DNA of 64,000 bases from Xanthomonas sp. (GCA_018262705.1 JADFDQ010000004.1:150838-214837), one strand, 5' to 3'. Shown: positions 9,006 to 19,493, counted from the stretch's first letter. The notes: generated by a model not told the origin, from the sequence alone. Translations and numbers: made by a program.

Positions 9006-10010
9006 TCAGCCCTGCCACTGCCCCAGTGCGGCCAACCCATTGGCCTTGGCACGTTCGAACACGGTCTGCTGCGCCTTGGCGAAATTGCCCTGCATGTTGG
9101 CGGCCCACAGCTTCAGCGCCGCCTGCTGCATGGCGCGACCATAGCTGAAGGACAGCGGCCACGGGTTCGGGCCCATCTTGTTCATCGCATCCAGATGCGC
9201 GGTGGCGTCGTGGTCGCTCTGACCGCCTGAGAGGAACACGATGCCCGGCAGGATCGCCGGAACTGCCGACTTCAGGCACATCAGTGTGGATTCGGCCACT
9301 TCCTCGACGCTGGCCTGCTCGGCGCAATTCTTGCCGGGAACGACCATCGAGGCCTTGAGGATGGCGCCTTCCAGCATCACGTTGTTGTTGTAGAGCGCAT
9401 CAAACAACGAGCGCAGCACGACTTCGGTGACCTCGTAGCAGGTCTCGATGTCGTGATCGCCGTCCATCAGCACCTCGGGCTCCACCATCGGCACCAGCCC
9501 TTGCTCCTGGCACAGCGCGGCATAGCGTGCCAGCGCGTGGCTGTTGGCCTCGATGCAGCTGCCGGAAGGAATGTCCTCGCCGATGTTGATCACCGCACGC
9601 CACTTGGCGAAGCGCGCGCCCAGCCCGTAGTATTCCTTGAGGCGGTCGCGCAGGCCGTCCAGTCCTTCGGTGACAACCTCGCCGGGGAAACCGGCCAAAT
9701 TGTGGGTTCCCTTGTCCACCTTGATGCCGGGGATCATGCCGTGATCCATCATGTACTTGGCGAACGGCACGCCGTCTTTGGTGGACTGGCGGATGGTTTC
9801 GTCGAACAAGATCGCGCCGGACAGATAGTCGCTTGCGTTCGGCGCGGTCAGCAGCAGTTCGCGGTAGGCGCGGCGATTTTCTTCATTGCACTCGATGCCG
9901 ACGCCGTCGAAGCGCTTCTTGCAGGTCCCGGAGGATTCGTCGACGGCGATGATGCCCTTGCCCGGCGCGACCATGGCCCGGGCGGTTTCGGCGAGTTGTT
10001 CGATGCTCAT
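9006..10010 (-). CDS. fda: Class I fructose-bisphosphate aldolase
   Basis: Cytoplasmic glycolytic/gluconeogenic enzyme splitting fructose 1,6-bisphosphate to dihydroxyacetone phosphate and glyceraldehyde 3-phosphate through a Schiff base. Visible motifs: 'GKGIIAVDESSGTCKKRF' near residues 17-35, substrate site 'EPEVLMDGDHD', the Schiff-base lysine in 'EGAILKASMV' (about residue 230) and 'FLSGGQSDHDAT'. It is metal-independent, unlike class II FbaA. ATG 10010 is preceded by GAGG; an upstream in-frame start exists but would add a non-homologous leader. It is the last gene of the pgk-to-fba run and has its own promoter-like sequence. Confidence 0.95.
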   Translation of the reverse strand: MSIEQLAETARAMVAPGKGIIAVDESSGTCKKRFDGVGIECNEENRRAYRELLLTAPNASDYLSGAILFDETIRQSTKDGVPFAKYMMDHGMIPGIKVDKGTHNLAGFPGEVVTEGLDGLRDRLKEYYGLGARFAKWRAVINIGEDIPSGSCIEANSHALARYAALCQEQGLVPMVEPEVLMDGDHDIETCYEVTEVVLRSLFDALYNNNVMLEGAILKASMVVPGKNCAEQASVEEVAESTLMCLKSAVPAILPGIVFLSGGQSDHDATAHLDAMNKMGPNPWPLSFSYGRAMQQAALKLWAANMQGNFAKAQQTVFERAKANGLAALGQWQG

Positions 10011-10040
10011 GGCGGGGCCTCGATCTATAAAGAATCCGTC

Positions 10041-10066
10041 ATTATAGCTGTGCTTGAACATGTCAG
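10041..10066 (-). promoter_or_regulatory. Candidate fba promoter
   Basis: Perfect -10 hexamer TATAAT (complement of 10041-10046), 30 bp before the fba start. The upstream CTGACA (complement of 10061-10066) is only 14 bp away, so the -35 element is uncertain. This suggests fba can be transcribed independently of pyk. Confidence 0.5.
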
Positions 10067-10183
10067 ACCGATTACAACACCACTCACCTGACACACTGTC
10101 TTAAGCCATGGGATCAACGTGAACTTCGTGCCGCTGGTGTCGGATTTTCGAGCCTCCTGGACGTATCCCCCTGCTGGCGCAGA

Positions 10184-11656
10184 CTAAATCTCCCCCAGAC
10201 CCTCCGCCTGCCCGTCCTCGCCCACCTGCAGCAACCGCAGGGTATTGGTCGCGCCGCGGGTCTGCATGTGTTCGCCGCTGGTGAAGACCACGCGATCGCC
10301 CGGCACCAGCCAACCGGCCTCGACCAGCAACTCGATGCCACCGCGCGCGGCCTCCCGCGCACTCTGGCCGCGACTGTCGTAGTCCATCGGGAACACGTCG
10401 CGCATCAGCGCCATCCGCCGACGAGCGCCGGGATGGTGAGAGAACGCATAGATCGGCACCGAGGAGCGGAAGCGCGACAGGTAGCGCGCGGTGCCGCCGG
10501 ATTCGGTCATCGCCACCACCGCGCGGATGCCGATGTGTTCGCACAGGAACATCGTGGCCATGGCAATGGCCTGGTCGGCGCGCTCCAGCTCGCGCTCGGC
10601 TTTTTCGAAATCGGTATCGGCGACGAACTGACGTTCGGCGGTGGTGCAGATCCGCGCCATCGTCTCCACCGCGCGCACCGGCCAATGGCCGGCCGCGGAC
10701 TCCTGCGAAAGCATCACCGCATCGGTGCCGTCGATCACCGCATTGGCCACGTCCAGCACTTCGGCGCGGGTCGGCATCGGACTGTCGACCATCGACTGCA
10801 GCATCTGGGTTGCGGTGATGACGACCTTGTTGCGCGCCACGGTCTCGCGGATGATTTTCTTCTGCAGGCCCGGCAGCTCGGCGTCGCCGACTTCCACCCC
10901 AAGATCGCCGCGGGCCACCATCACCACCTCGCTGGCGTCGATGATGTCTGCCAAGTGGGCGATTGCCTCGGTACGCTCGATCTTGGCCACCAGCGCCGCC
11001 TTGCTGCCGTGGGCACGGGCGATCCGGCGCGCTTCGTGCATGTCCTCGGCGTTGCGGCAGAACGAGATCGCGATGAAGTCCACGTCCATGCCGGCGGCGA
11101 CCGCGATTAGCTCGCGGTCGCGCTCGGTGATCGCGCCCAGCGACAGCCCGCCGCCCTGCTTGTTCAGCCCCTTGCGGTCGGACAGCACGCCGTCGTTGAG
11201 TACCGTGGTGACGATGCGTTCGCCTTCCACGGATTCGACCCGCAGCTGCATCAGCCCGTCGTCCAGCAGCAGCACGTCGCCGGCGGACACATCGCCGGTC
11301 AGTTCGAGATAGCTCACCCCCACCTGGCTGGCATCTCCCGGCGGTGCGTCCGTGCGCGCCACCAGATCGAAGCGGTGGCCGGCGCGCAGGTTCACCCGAC
11401 CCTCGGCAAAGGTTTCGATGCGAATTTTCGGCCCCGGCAGATCGGCAAGGATGCCGACCTCGCGTCCGAGCCTGGCCGCCAGTTCGCGCACCGCCGCGCC
11501 GCGCGCGACCTGTTCGGACGGATCGCCGTGCGAAAAATTCAGCCGCACCACGTCGACCCCAGCGCGCAGGATCGCCTCCAGCACGTCGGGCGGATCGGTG
11601 GCCGGCCCGAGGGTGGCGACGATGCGGGTGTGGCGAAGCGCGGTGGCAGGCAGCAT
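10184..11656 (-). CDS. pyk: Pyruvate kinase
   Basis: Converts phosphoenolpyruvate and ADP to pyruvate and ATP, the last step of glycolysis. At 490 residues it has the A domain start 'RTRIVATLGPAT'-like block, 'VRLNFSHG' (phosphate binding), a B domain (about 70-170), the K+/Mg2+ motif 'MVARGDLGVEV' (about 270) and the C-terminal allosteric domain with 'VVAMTESGGTARYLSRFR'. The ATG at 11656 gives the usual N-terminus, although no clear ribosome binding site is present. It lies 68 bp downstream of the Sel1-repeat gene and 173 bp upstream of fba, all on the minus strand. Confidence 0.95.
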   Translation of the reverse strand: MLPATALRHTRIVATLGPATDPPDVLEAILRAGVDVVRLNFSHGDPSEQVARGAAVRELAARLGREVGILADLPGPKIRIETFAEGRVNLRAGHRFDLVARTDAPPGDASQVGVSYLELTGDVSAGDVLLLDDGLMQLRVESVEGERIVTTVLNDGVLSDRKGLNKQGGGLSLGAITERDRELIAVAAGMDVDFIAISFCRNAEDMHEARRIARAHGSKAALVAKIERTEAIAHLADIIDASEVVMVARGDLGVEVGDAELPGLQKKIIRETVARNKVVITATQMLQSMVDSPMPTRAEVLDVANAVIDGTDAVMLSQESAAGHWPVRAVETMARICTTAERQFVADTDFEKAERELERADQAIAMATMFLCEHIGIRAVVAMTESGGTARYLSRFRSSVPIYAFSHHPGARRRMALMRDVFPMDYDSRGQSAREAARGGIELLVEAGWLVPGDRVVFTSGEHMQTRGATNTLRLLQVGEDGQAEGLGEI

Positions 11657-11724
11657 TGCAGGTCAACCGTCCGGGTCATGCAGGCCCGAAGCTAGCATGA
11701 ATCCCGAAGGCCGACCGCGCCGGT

Positions 11725-13986
11725 TCAGCGCGCGCCCTCTGGCGCTGTTTCCTTGAGGTAGGGCTTGCCCGCCTGATACAAGGCCAGCCGCGCCTGCATT
11801 TCGTCGAGACTGTCCTGATCGGATTCAGGGCGTTTGCGCACGCTTGCCACAACCCTGCGCTGCAGTTCGACCGCACGTTCGAAGTGTCCGGCGGCCGCCT
11901 CGCAGGCGGCCACGGTATCGATGAAGGAGAGATCAAGGTTCGGGTGCTTTTCCAGTTTTTTCGAATAGACGAGCCCCTCTTCCGGATTGCGCACAAGGGG
12001 ATCGCTTGAGACGCACAGCTCCCAAGCCAGATTGTTCAGCCCCGTCTCATCGTCCGCATCCGCCACCTGCCGCATGAGCTTCAGGCCGCGCGCGCGGTCA
12101 TCTGCGCCGGTCGCGACGTTAAACAACCAATAGCCATAGCTTGTCAACGCGGAAGGCAGATTGGCGGCCACGGCACGCTCCATCCACGCGCGCCCTTTGG
12201 TCTCATCTTTTTGGCCGAAGCGTCCATCCAGATAACCCATGCCCAGGTCGGCTTGGGATTCGGCATCTCCCGCCTTCGCGTCCTGTTCCAGCCAGCGGCG
12301 CGCGCGCTCAAGATCCTTTGCCATCCCCCTGCCGAGCACCGCATTGTTTGCGAGCAAGCGCCGCGCGCGTGCACCGTACTGGTCGCTTTGCGCCAAGCTC
12401 TCCAGGATGGCGTTGGCGCGCTCCGGCGTGCCGCTCATGCCCTCACGCCCGCCAGCCCAAAGGCCGGCAAGGAGGAACATCGAATCCACATCGTTGCTCA
12501 CGGCCGCAAGCAGAATCCAGTCTTCCGCCCGCCCCCAGTCCCCAGCCACCATGGCCAGATAGGCCAGATAGCGCATGGCGTACGGATCGCCGCCGTTGGC
12601 CGAACGCTCGAAAAGTGCCCGCGCGGCCGGCGGCAGCGGCTCCGTTCCCTGATTGCCGCGCTGACGGAAAGCGAGGGTGGCCAACGAAAAGGGATCGCCC
12701 ACATCGGCCGCCCGCTGCAGATACTCTTCGTACTTGTCCTGATCGCGCTCGCGATACCAAGACGCAAGAAGCGCCATGCCTTTCCCAACCCCATTGTTGG
12801 CGGGATCGGCAAGTCGCCGCTCGTCGTCGCGGCTCAAGACGTAGTCTTTGCCGCTTGCCTGCATGGCGTAGGCAATCAGCTGAACGGCGGCAACTTCGTT
12901 TCCAGCATCGCGCGCCAGCACGAGGCGCCGTCTCAGGAATTCTGGGAAAGCGGCGTCTGATCTCAAGGTCGAGAAAACGTCGGCAAACATGCTTGCCGCA
13001 CGATGTCCTTCCATGACCCGGTCCGCCGCATCCAGCATTGCCTCGGCGGCGCGCTGATCGGCCTTCACTCCGATACCCTGCGCATAGGCCGCCGCCAGCA
13101 GCACCATCGGATACCCTTGGTGTGCCTCGGCCAGCGGCAGCAGGGCATCGATCAACCCATCCGAGCACCCCGGATCACTGCCCCCTTTGCATACGACCAT
13201 CCACAGATAAATCGATTGCAGCCCTCCCTGCGCTGCCGCCGCACGCAGCGCTTCGACTTTGGCGGCGACAGTGGAACGTTGTGATGCCGCCAGGACCGCA
13301 AGGTTGTCGATGGCGCCGGTCACACCCAAGTTGGCCAGTTCCTTGACCGTGCTCTCGACGTAAGCCATTCGCAGCCGAGGCGTTCCGTAGGCCCGCTGCT
13401 CACGATCCAGGAGCTGCAGGGTGTCCACGTAATCGAAGGTGACGATCTTTTCCTGGCCGCCGCCTGCCGGCACCGCCGCGATCCGCCAAGGGAAATAGGG
13501 CTCAGGATGAATTTGCTCGAACAGCTCGTAGCGTACCGTCATGCCCGCAGACGCGAACAGGGCCAAAGCATCTCCCGGCAGCACGATGCGCACCGGTTTT
13601 GCCCAAGCGCCGCGCGACGCTTGCGCGAAGGCATCCTGCGCCAGCGCCGCAAGTGCTTCCGACTCCCGATCCGCCGCTGCCCGGTCGCCGGTCGCCTGCG
13701 CGCACAGCATTGCGGCACGTTGAACCATCATCGACACCGGGAGCTGGCGGAGCGCCGCCTCCAGTTCACTGCGGTGCGCACGGCACTTGTCCGCATCCAC
13801 GCCGTCCATGGAATAGCCCACCGCATCGAGCGCAACGCTTGCGTTGTTGATGGCGTCGGCTGTTCCGTGCGCCAACAGTTGTTGCCACTGCGCCGCAACG
13901 TCGGAGGTACCAGTCTCCTGGGCCGTGGATGGGAAAACCAATGCCAGGCCCAGGAACAACGCCAGGGCGCGCACTTCGATGGCCAT
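11725..13986 (-). CDS. Exported Sel1-repeat protein
   Basis: A 753-residue protein with a signal peptide (residues 1-22, ending 'PSTAQ'). From about residue 250 onward it carries Sel1/TPR-like helical repeats such as 'GDPYAMRYLAYLAM', 'DVDSMFLLAGLWAGG' and 'GDAESQADLGMGYLDG', which usually scaffold protein-protein contacts in the periplasm. The start ATG is 2 bp after the stop of the DUF3857 gene and has GAGGAA upstream, so the two are almost certainly coexpressed. It sits between pgk and pyk, which is unusual for a non-glycolytic protein. No enzymatic motif is seen. Confidence 0.75.
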   Translation of the reverse strand: MAIEVRALALFLGLALVFPSTAQETGTSDVAAQWQQLLAHGTADAINNASVALDAVGYSMDGVDADKCRAHRSELEAALRQLPVSMMVQRAAMLCAQATGDRAAADRESEALAALAQDAFAQASRGAWAKPVRIVLPGDALALFASAGMTVRYELFEQIHPEPYFPWRIAAVPAGGGQEKIVTFDYVDTLQLLDREQRAYGTPRLRMAYVESTVKELANLGVTGAIDNLAVLAASQRSTVAAKVEALRAAAAQGGLQSIYLWMVVCKGGSDPGCSDGLIDALLPLAEAHQGYPMVLLAAAYAQGIGVKADQRAAEAMLDAADRVMEGHRAASMFADVFSTLRSDAAFPEFLRRRLVLARDAGNEVAAVQLIAYAMQASGKDYVLSRDDERRLADPANNGVGKGMALLASWYRERDQDKYEEYLQRAADVGDPFSLATLAFRQRGNQGTEPLPPAARALFERSANGGDPYAMRYLAYLAMVAGDWGRAEDWILLAAVSNDVDSMFLLAGLWAGGREGMSGTPERANAILESLAQSDQYGARARRLLANNAVLGRGMAKDLERARRWLEQDAKAGDAESQADLGMGYLDGRFGQKDETKGRAWMERAVAANLPSALTSYGYWLFNVATGADDRARGLKLMRQVADADDETGLNNLAWELCVSSDPLVRNPEEGLVYSKKLEKHPNLDLSFIDTVAACEAAAGHFERAVELQRRVVASVRKRPESDQDSLDEMQARLALYQAGKPYLKETAPEGAR

Positions 13987-13988
13987 TG

Positions 13989-16022
13989 TCAGCGTTCCTC
14001 CATCACGTTCCGCAGCAGATTCTGCAGCCGCACCTCACGATTGGCGGCATCGGCGCTGGCGGGCGCCCGGTACACCAGGCGGGAGTGCAGGCTGTCGCGC
14101 AGCTGGCGCAAGGCAGTGACGTGCGCGGGAACCGCTTCCGGAGCGATTTCGCGCGCCGAGACGGTCATTTCGGTCACCAGCCGCGCCTTGCTTCCGACCG
14201 ACTCCAGCAGGCGGCGGTAGGCGAAGGCTCCCGCATCGATGCGGCGCTCCTCGCGGTCGAAGCGCGGAACCCAGCTTGGGGGCGCTTCCAGCGTCACTTC
14301 GTTGATGTAGCGTCCCGGAATCTCGAAATCCAGCGGCCCGCGCCGCTCCGTACGCGAGGGCAATGCGGATAACCCGTTGACCACATCAGCGTCGACGCCA
14401 AGCGCGCTCAGACCGCCTTCCGTCTTCCACGGCGCAGCCAGCCGGTAGCTCTCGCGGACCGTGATGACATTGCCCTGACGATCATCCTGGACCGCCAGCG
14501 GCGCAAGCGCCTCGATCGTCCCGTACTGCTTCCCGTAATACTCGCGATAGCGCCGTGCGCGCTCTTCCAGCCGCTCCTGGTCCAGCTGCCGCCTCGCACT
14601 GTCCGCGTTCATCCCGCGGTATTCGGTCATCACCGTCAGCCGCAGGCCGTCGCCATCGGCGCTGAACTCGGCTTTCTCGTCGATGCCGTTGGCCAGCTGC
14701 CGTGGCGGACTGACTTCCTCCAGCGCCGTCTGTCCCGCGACGACCGGCAGCACGAATCCATACGGCGAGAGATCGACTTGCTGCGGCGTGCCGCCCTGCA
14801 GCCGCAGGGTGGGATCGACGAACACCGCCGCGCCATCCACCTGCGCGCGCACGATCACGTGGTCGAACAGGTCGGCCGCGGGGGCATAGTCGCGCACGCT
14901 GCGGCCGCGCCCGGTATCCACCAGCGCCGGCGCCGCCGGAATCCCCAGTCGCCCCAGGATCGTGACCAGCAGCCAGGCCTTGTCCTTGCAGTCGCCGTAG
15001 TGGCGCTGCCATACCCGCTCCGGCTCGCGCGGGCGGTGCGAGCTGGTTCCGCTCTCCACGCCGAAATAGCGCACCTCGTCCTGCACCGCGCGCAGCGCGG
15101 CCTGCAGCTTTTCCGTGGCCGACCCGAGCCGCTTCCATTGCGCGATCCGTTGCTCCAGGTCATCCGGCAAGGTGGCGCCGGCCCGATCCGGATACAGCGG
15201 CAGGGCCCAGGCCACCACGTCGGCCCAGGAACGCTTCGGCCCGAATTGAACCAGCGGCCAGGGCTCATACCAGACCGGATAATCGCCCTCGTCCTGCAGC
15301 CGCGCCACGCCGGATACGCCCACCTCGACCCGGGTGGCGGCGGCCGTGTCGAGCACGGAAGGCGCGAGCGCGCCGTGCTCGCGGTGAACCGCAAGGGGCG
15401 TTCCGGGCGGGTACAGAACGCGCAGGCGCAAGTCGAGGATGGGATGACCAAATGCCAGCCGGGTCGATTCCGACTGCTGCCCGGCCAGGATCGGATTGCT
15501 GCCGGTGATGCTGTAACTGATCCGCACGATATCCCCGATGCGCACGTCCTCGATGACGATCAGCGCGGTCACTCGCCCATCCGAAATTTCCTGCTCGAAG
15601 CGCTGCTCGCGCTGCGCGATGGTGATGTCATTCGGCTTCAGCCGCGACTGCCAGCGCCCGTCGCGGTACAGCTCGACCCGATGCAAAACCAGCTTCTGGT
15701 ATTCGGGATTGAATTGGATGTCGAAGCGCCCGGCCTCGCCGAGATTGCCCTGCGAGCGCGGCTCGTAGATGTAATCGACATACGCAACGTCCTGCCCGGG
15801 GCGTCGGTCTACCTGACGGTCGAAGCGCCAGAAACGCCATTGATCATCACTGGCGCCAGGCGCATCCGCAGGCCAAGCCGTTTCCGGAGCCCGCTCCTGA
15901 ACGAATGCCGGGGCGGGCCCGGTGCTGAAGCTGAAGCCGCCGTTGCTGAACTCTTCGGCATGGGCCGGGCCGGACAGGACAAGGCAGACGATCAGCCCCA
16001 GGACAATTTGCAGGATTCGCAT
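13989..16022 (-). CDS. Exported DUF3857/transglutaminase-like protein
   Basis: A 677-residue exported protein (signal peptide 1-23, 'GPAHAEE'). A DUF3857 domain (about 60-225) precedes a transglutaminase-like cysteine-protease fold (about 270-400), with the catalytic Cys in 'HYGDCKDKAWLL', then 'HVIVRAQVDG' and 'VFVDPTLRLQGG' supplying His and Asp. A C-terminal beta-rich region of about 250 residues follows. Such proteins occur in many Bacteroidetes and Proteobacteria envelopes; the substrate is unknown. ATG 16022 has GAGGAG at the right distance; the GTG at 16028 is too close. It begins 9 bp after the pgk stop. Confidence 0.82.
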   Translation of the reverse strand: MRILQIVLGLIVCLVLSGPAHAEEFSNGGFSFSTGPAPAFVQERAPETAWPADAPGASDDQWRFWRFDRQVDRRPGQDVAYVDYIYEPRSQGNLGEAGRFDIQFNPEYQKLVLHRVELYRDGRWQSRLKPNDITIAQREQRFEQEISDGRVTALIVIEDVRIGDIVRISYSITGSNPILAGQQSESTRLAFGHPILDLRLRVLYPPGTPLAVHREHGALAPSVLDTAAATRVEVGVSGVARLQDEGDYPVWYEPWPLVQFGPKRSWADVVAWALPLYPDRAGATLPDDLEQRIAQWKRLGSATEKLQAALRAVQDEVRYFGVESGTSSHRPREPERVWQRHYGDCKDKAWLLVTILGRLGIPAAPALVDTGRGRSVRDYAPAADLFDHVIVRAQVDGAAVFVDPTLRLQGGTPQQVDLSPYGFVLPVVAGQTALEEVSPPRQLANGIDEKAEFSADGDGLRLTVMTEYRGMNADSARRQLDQERLEERARRYREYYGKQYGTIEALAPLAVQDDRQGNVITVRESYRLAAPWKTEGGLSALGVDADVVNGLSALPSRTERRGPLDFEIPGRYINEVTLEAPPSWVPRFDREERRIDAGAFAYRRLLESVGSKARLVTEMTVSAREIAPEAVPAHVTALRQLRDSLHSRLVYRAPASADAANREVRLQNLLRNVMEER

Positions 16023-16031
16023 TGGCACTCC

Positions 16032-17216
16032 TCAGCCCCCCAGCGCGCGTGCTTGCAGCGCTGCCACCGCCGGCAGGGTCTTGCCTTCGAGGTATTCGAG
16101 GAAAGCGCCGCCGCCGGTGGAGATGCAGGATACATCCGCCGCGATGCCGAATTTGTCCACCGCGGCCAAGGTGTCGCCGCCGCCGGCGATGGAAAATGCA
16201 TCAGACGCGGCGATCGCGCGCGCCACCGCCTCGGTGCCGCTGGCGAAGGCATCGAATTCGAACACGCCCACCGGGCCATTCCAGACCACGGTGCCGGCAG
16301 CGGCGATCCGCTGTGCGTACAGCTGCGCGGTCTGCGGGCCGATATCGAGGATCATGTCCTCGGCTGCGACCGCATCGACGGCCTTCACCGTGGCCGGCGC
16401 GTCGGCAGCAAACGCAGGTGCCACCACCACGTCAAGCGGCAATGGAATTTCGGCGCCGCGCGCCTTGGCATCGGCCATGATCTTGCGGGCAGTTTCGAGC
16501 AGGTCGGCTTCCATCAGCGACTTGCCCACGCCCAGCCCCTGCGCGGCGAGGAAGGTGTTGGCAATCCCGCCGCCGACGATCAGCTGATCGACCTTGTTTA
16601 CCAGATTGCCCAGCAGTTCGAGCTTGGTGGAGACCTTGCTGCCGGCGACGATCGCCAGCAGCGGCCGCGCCGGGTTGGCCAGCGCTTTGTCCAGTGCATC
16701 GAGTTCGGCCATCAGCAGCGGCCCGCCGCAGGCCACCGGCGCAAACCGGATGACACCGTGGGTGGAGGCCTGCGCGCGGTGGGCGGTGCCGAAGGCGTCC
16801 ATCACGAACACGTCGCACAGGGCGGCATATTTTTTCGACAGCGCCGCGTCATCGGCCTTCTCGCCGACGTTCATGCGGCAATTTTCCAGCAGCACGATTT
16901 GCCCCGGCGCGACCGCCACGCCATCCACCCAGTCCTTCACCAGCGGCACCTCGCGCGCCAGCAGCTCGGACAGCTTGGCGGCCACCGGGGCCAGCGAATC
17001 GACCGCGCTCCACACGCCTTCCCTGGGCCGGCCCAGATGCGAGGTCACCAATACCGCCGCGCCTTGCGCCAGCGCCAACTTCAAAGTGGGGAGCGAAGCG
17101 AGGATGCGCTGCTCGGAGGTGATCCGGCCACTCGCGTCGATGGGAACGTTGAGGTCTTGCCGGATCAAGACGCGCCTGCCGGCGAGGTCGAGATCGGTCA
17201 TGCGCAGGAGGGTCAT
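16032..17216 (-). CDS. pgk: Phosphoglycerate kinase
   Basis: Makes ATP and 3-phosphoglycerate from 1,3-bisphosphoglycerate. The 394-residue sequence shows '[13 protein letters not shown]' (substrate site), 'LVTSHLGRP', '[11 protein letters not shown]', 'VVNAFGTAHR'-type block, '[13 protein letters not shown]', the hinge 'GPVGVFEF', and the nucleotide loop '[12 protein letters not shown]'. The start at 17216 matches the xanthomonad N-terminus (a short leader before '[10 protein letters not shown]'); ATG 17201 is the alternative and neither has a clear ribosome binding site. It heads the pgk / DUF3857 / Sel1 / pyk / fba series. Confidence 0.95.
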   Translation of the reverse strand: MTLLRMTDLDLAGRRVLIRQDLNVPIDASGRITSEQRILASLPTLKLALAQGAAVLVTSHLGRPREGVWSAVDSLAPVAAKLSELLAREVPLVKDWVDGVAVAPGQIVLLENCRMNVGEKADDAALSKKYAALCDVFVMDAFGTAHRAQASTHGVIRFAPVACGGPLLMAELDALDKALANPARPLLAIVAGSKVSTKLELLGNLVNKVDQLIVGGGIANTFLAAQGLGVGKSLMEADLLETARKIMADAKARGAEIPLPLDVVVAPAFAADAPATVKAVDAVAAEDMILDIGPQTAQLYAQRIAAAGTVVWNGPVGVFEFDAFASGTEAVARAIAASDAFSIAGGGDTLAAVDKFGIAADVSCISTGGGAFLEYLEGKTLPAVAALQARALGG

Positions 17217-17280
17217 GGGGGGCATTCGCGTCGGCCGGGAGACGCGCATTGTCGCGTCCACGCCGGCTTGGTTCAAACAT

Positions 17281-18954
17281 TCACGCGCTGGCACGGTCAC
17301 GACCGCCGCTCTTGGCGCGGTACAGCGCGGCGTCCGCGCGCTTGAGCAAGACGTCGACGTCAGCATCGTCCGGTTCCCGTGCGGCAACGCCGATACTGAC
17401 CGTCAGCCGCCCGCTCGGGGTGTCGTCGTGCGAGATATCGGCCTCGCGCACGCGCGCGCACACGCGCTCGGCCGCCTGCATGGCCTGCCGGAAGGTGCAG
17501 TCGGGCATCAGCACGGTGAACTCCTCGCCGCCCGGGCGCGCCAGCACGTCGCCGGAGCGAAACAGCGCGCTGCGCACCGCGCCGGCGAAGCGGCGCAGGG
17601 CCACGTCGCCCTCGGCGTGGCCGTAGAGGTCGTTGTAGCGCTTGAAATGGTCGATATCCAGCGCCAGCACGGCCAGCGGCTGGCTGTCCGGATCGTTCCA
17701 GGCACGTTCGCAGGCTTCGCGGAAACCGCGATAGTTCAAAACGCCGGTGAGGGCGTCGGTTCGGCTCTGCAGGCTGAGTTCGGTCACCGCCGAGTTGAGT
17801 GATTCGGTACGCTCGGCAATCACCTGCTCGCGCTCACTGAGCACCTGTTGGACCTTGGCATAGGCCGCGTTCATGCGTTCACCCAGCGCATCGATTCCCT
17901 CCGCCAACGGCTCCAGTTCAGCCGGCAGCTGGTGCATCCGTCGCGTTTCCATGCGCCCACCCAGCACATAGCCACGCAGGCCTTGCAACAGGGCCTCGAT
18001 GCTGCGCCCGAGCGTGCGCCACTGCAGGCCGAGCACCCCGAACACGCACAGCAGGGTCACCGCCAGCAAAGCGACCAGCAGCAGGATCCGCGGCAGCAGG
18101 GGCGCAAGCATTTGCTGGCGCGGCGCGACCAGTGCCAGCACCCAACCGTTGCGCATGCGCACTGCCTCGGTGTAAGCCGGGGCGTCGTCCTTGAGCAAGC
18201 CACGCAGCTGCACTTCGCGGGCAGGCTGGTCGGCGGTGGAGGCGCCGTGCGCAAGCGCGGCACCTGCCGCACCGGCGTCGCCCAAGGTGCGAAAACGCAG
18301 CCCGTGGCTGGCAAAAATCACCCGGTTTTCGCGATCGAGCAACAACAACTCCCACCGGCTGCGGGCCGCACTTTCGGCGCTTTGTCGCATCAGGCTTTCG
18401 ACCGGAATGGCCGCCAGCACCGCACCTTTGAACTCCATGCCACGCAGGATCGGCGCGGAAACGCCGACGACCGCTTCCGAGCCATAGGCCGGACGGTGGT
18501 AGACATTGGTGACGTAAGGCCGGAACCGATCCCGGGCGACCGCGAACCAGTCTTCGTCCCGCCCCAGTCCGGCCAGCCGTGCAAGCTCGCGGCCACGGGC
18601 ATCGCGAATGGCAACGACATCGCCGCTGGCATTGACTGCGAAAATGCGGATCATCGCAGGGTAGGCGCGCAGCACATTGGCGAGCCGGATCCCGCCATCC
18701 TCCGGCTGCTCCGGCAGGGTCTCGGCCAGCAGCCGCAGGGCGGCTTGCTGCGATTCGAGAAAATCATCGATCAGACCCGCATTGAGCCGCACGCTGGCAT
18801 CCAGTGATGCCGTCAAATTTTCGCGATCCCGTCGCCATTGGCTTGCCAGCAGCGCGGCGCTGAACAGGATGGCTGGCAACAGCGCGGCAGACACCAGCCC
18901 GAGGGCAAGGCGGCGGCGCAAACTCCAAGTCCTTCGGGTGCCAATTCCGGACAC
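17281..18954 (-). CDS. Membrane diguanylate cyclase with Cache-type sensor
   Basis: Makes cyclic di-GMP from two GTP. A GTG start at 18954 gives 557 residues: helix 1 (about 15-38), a periplasmic sensor of double-Cache type (about 40-285), helix 2 (about 292-315), a HAMP-like/coiled-coil stretch, then a GGDEF domain (about 390-555). The active-site loop reads GGEEF and is preceded by RSGD five residues earlier, a complete inhibitory I-site (RxxD), so product inhibition is expected. The gene ends 65 bp upstream of pgk on the same strand. The sensed ligand is unknown. Confidence 0.88.
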   Translation of the reverse strand: MSGIGTRRTWSLRRRLALGLVSAALLPAILFSAALLASQWRRDRENLTASLDASVRLNAGLIDDFLESQQAALRLLAETLPEQPEDGGIRLANVLRAYPAMIRIFAVNASGDVVAIRDARGRELARLAGLGRDEDWFAVARDRFRPYVTNVYHRPAYGSEAVVGVSAPILRGMEFKGAVLAAIPVESLMRQSAESAARSRWELLLLDRENRVIFASHGLRFRTLGDAGAAGAALAHGASTADQPAREVQLRGLLKDDAPAYTEAVRMRNGWVLALVAPRQQMLAPLLPRILLLVALLAVTLLCVFGVLGLQWRTLGRSIEALLQGLRGYVLGGRMETRRMHQLPAELEPLAEGIDALGERMNAAYAKVQQVLSEREQVIAERTESLNSAVTELSLQSRTDALTGVLNYRGFREACERAWNDPDSQPLAVLALDIDHFKRYNDLYGHAEGDVALRRFAGAVRSALFRSGDVLARPGGEEFTVLMPDCTFRQAMQAAERVCARVREADISHDDTPSGRLTVSIGVAAREPDDADVDVLLKRADAALYRAKSGGRDRASA

Positions 18955-19055
18955 GCTGGTTTTCCATCACACGCCGGCCCAGTGGCCTGCGGTTTCAGTT
19001 GATCCAAGTCAATTCTGCCCCAGACAGGCTCGGGTTTGCGGCGTATCGTGAACCC

Positions 19056-19493
19056 ATGGCCTCGTGGTATCCCTTGTTCCTGCTGCTGCACCTGTCCTGC
19101 GCCATCATTTTCGTCGGAGCGGTGTGTTTCGAGGTGCTGGTGCTGGAATCGTTCCACGCCCGCTTCGACCACGCCATCATGGAACAGATCGAAGCGGCGG
19201 TGATGGCGCGGGTTCGGCGCTTCATGCCAGTGGTGGTGGCACTGCTGTTCCTCAGCGGCTTTGCCCTGTTCGACATCCGCTGCAGCGGTTTCACCTGTCT
19301 GGGCACGCCGTTTGGCTGGCTGCTGTCACTGAAAGTGCTGTTCGCGTTCGGCGTGCTCGGGGTGTTCGTGACCGCGATCCGCGCCGGCTTGAAAGGCACC
19401 ATGGATCCCTGCCGCTTCCGCCACACCCACCGCATCGTGCTCACGCTGATGGTGGCGATCGTGATCCTCGCCAAACTCATGTTTTATGCGTGA
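19056..19493 (+). CDS. Four-helix membrane protein, CopD-like
   Basis: A 145-residue integral membrane protein with helices at about 5-25, 55-72, 85-108 and 122-143. The 'LHLSCAIIFVGAVCFEVLVLE' type first helix and the 'GTMDPCRFRHTHRIVL' loop resemble small CopD-like/DUF2269-like proteins, some of which are annotated in copper tolerance, but the link is weak. ATG 19056 places the first helix at the N-terminus; an open upstream extension to 18999 lacks a start signal. It is divergent from the diguanylate cyclase and lies 94 bp upstream of fdxA. Confidence 0.6.
   Translation: MASWYPLFLLLHLSCAIIFVGAVCFEVLVLESFHARFDHAIMEQIEAAVMARVRRFMPVVVALLFLSGFALFDIRCSGFTCLGTPFGWLLSLKVLFAFGVLGVFVTAIRAGLKGTMDPCRFRHTHRIVLTLMVAIVILAKLMFYA

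Noticed and set aside
10101..11666. 521-residue minus-strand frame overlapping pyk
   Set aside because: Same strand but a different phase from pyk, Arg/Gly-rich, no domain; pyk is unambiguous.
14778..17345. 855-residue open frame on the plus strand
   Set aside because: It spans the opposite strand of the DUF3857 gene and pgk, both with clear family motifs; its composition is the typical antisense His/Arg-rich pattern.
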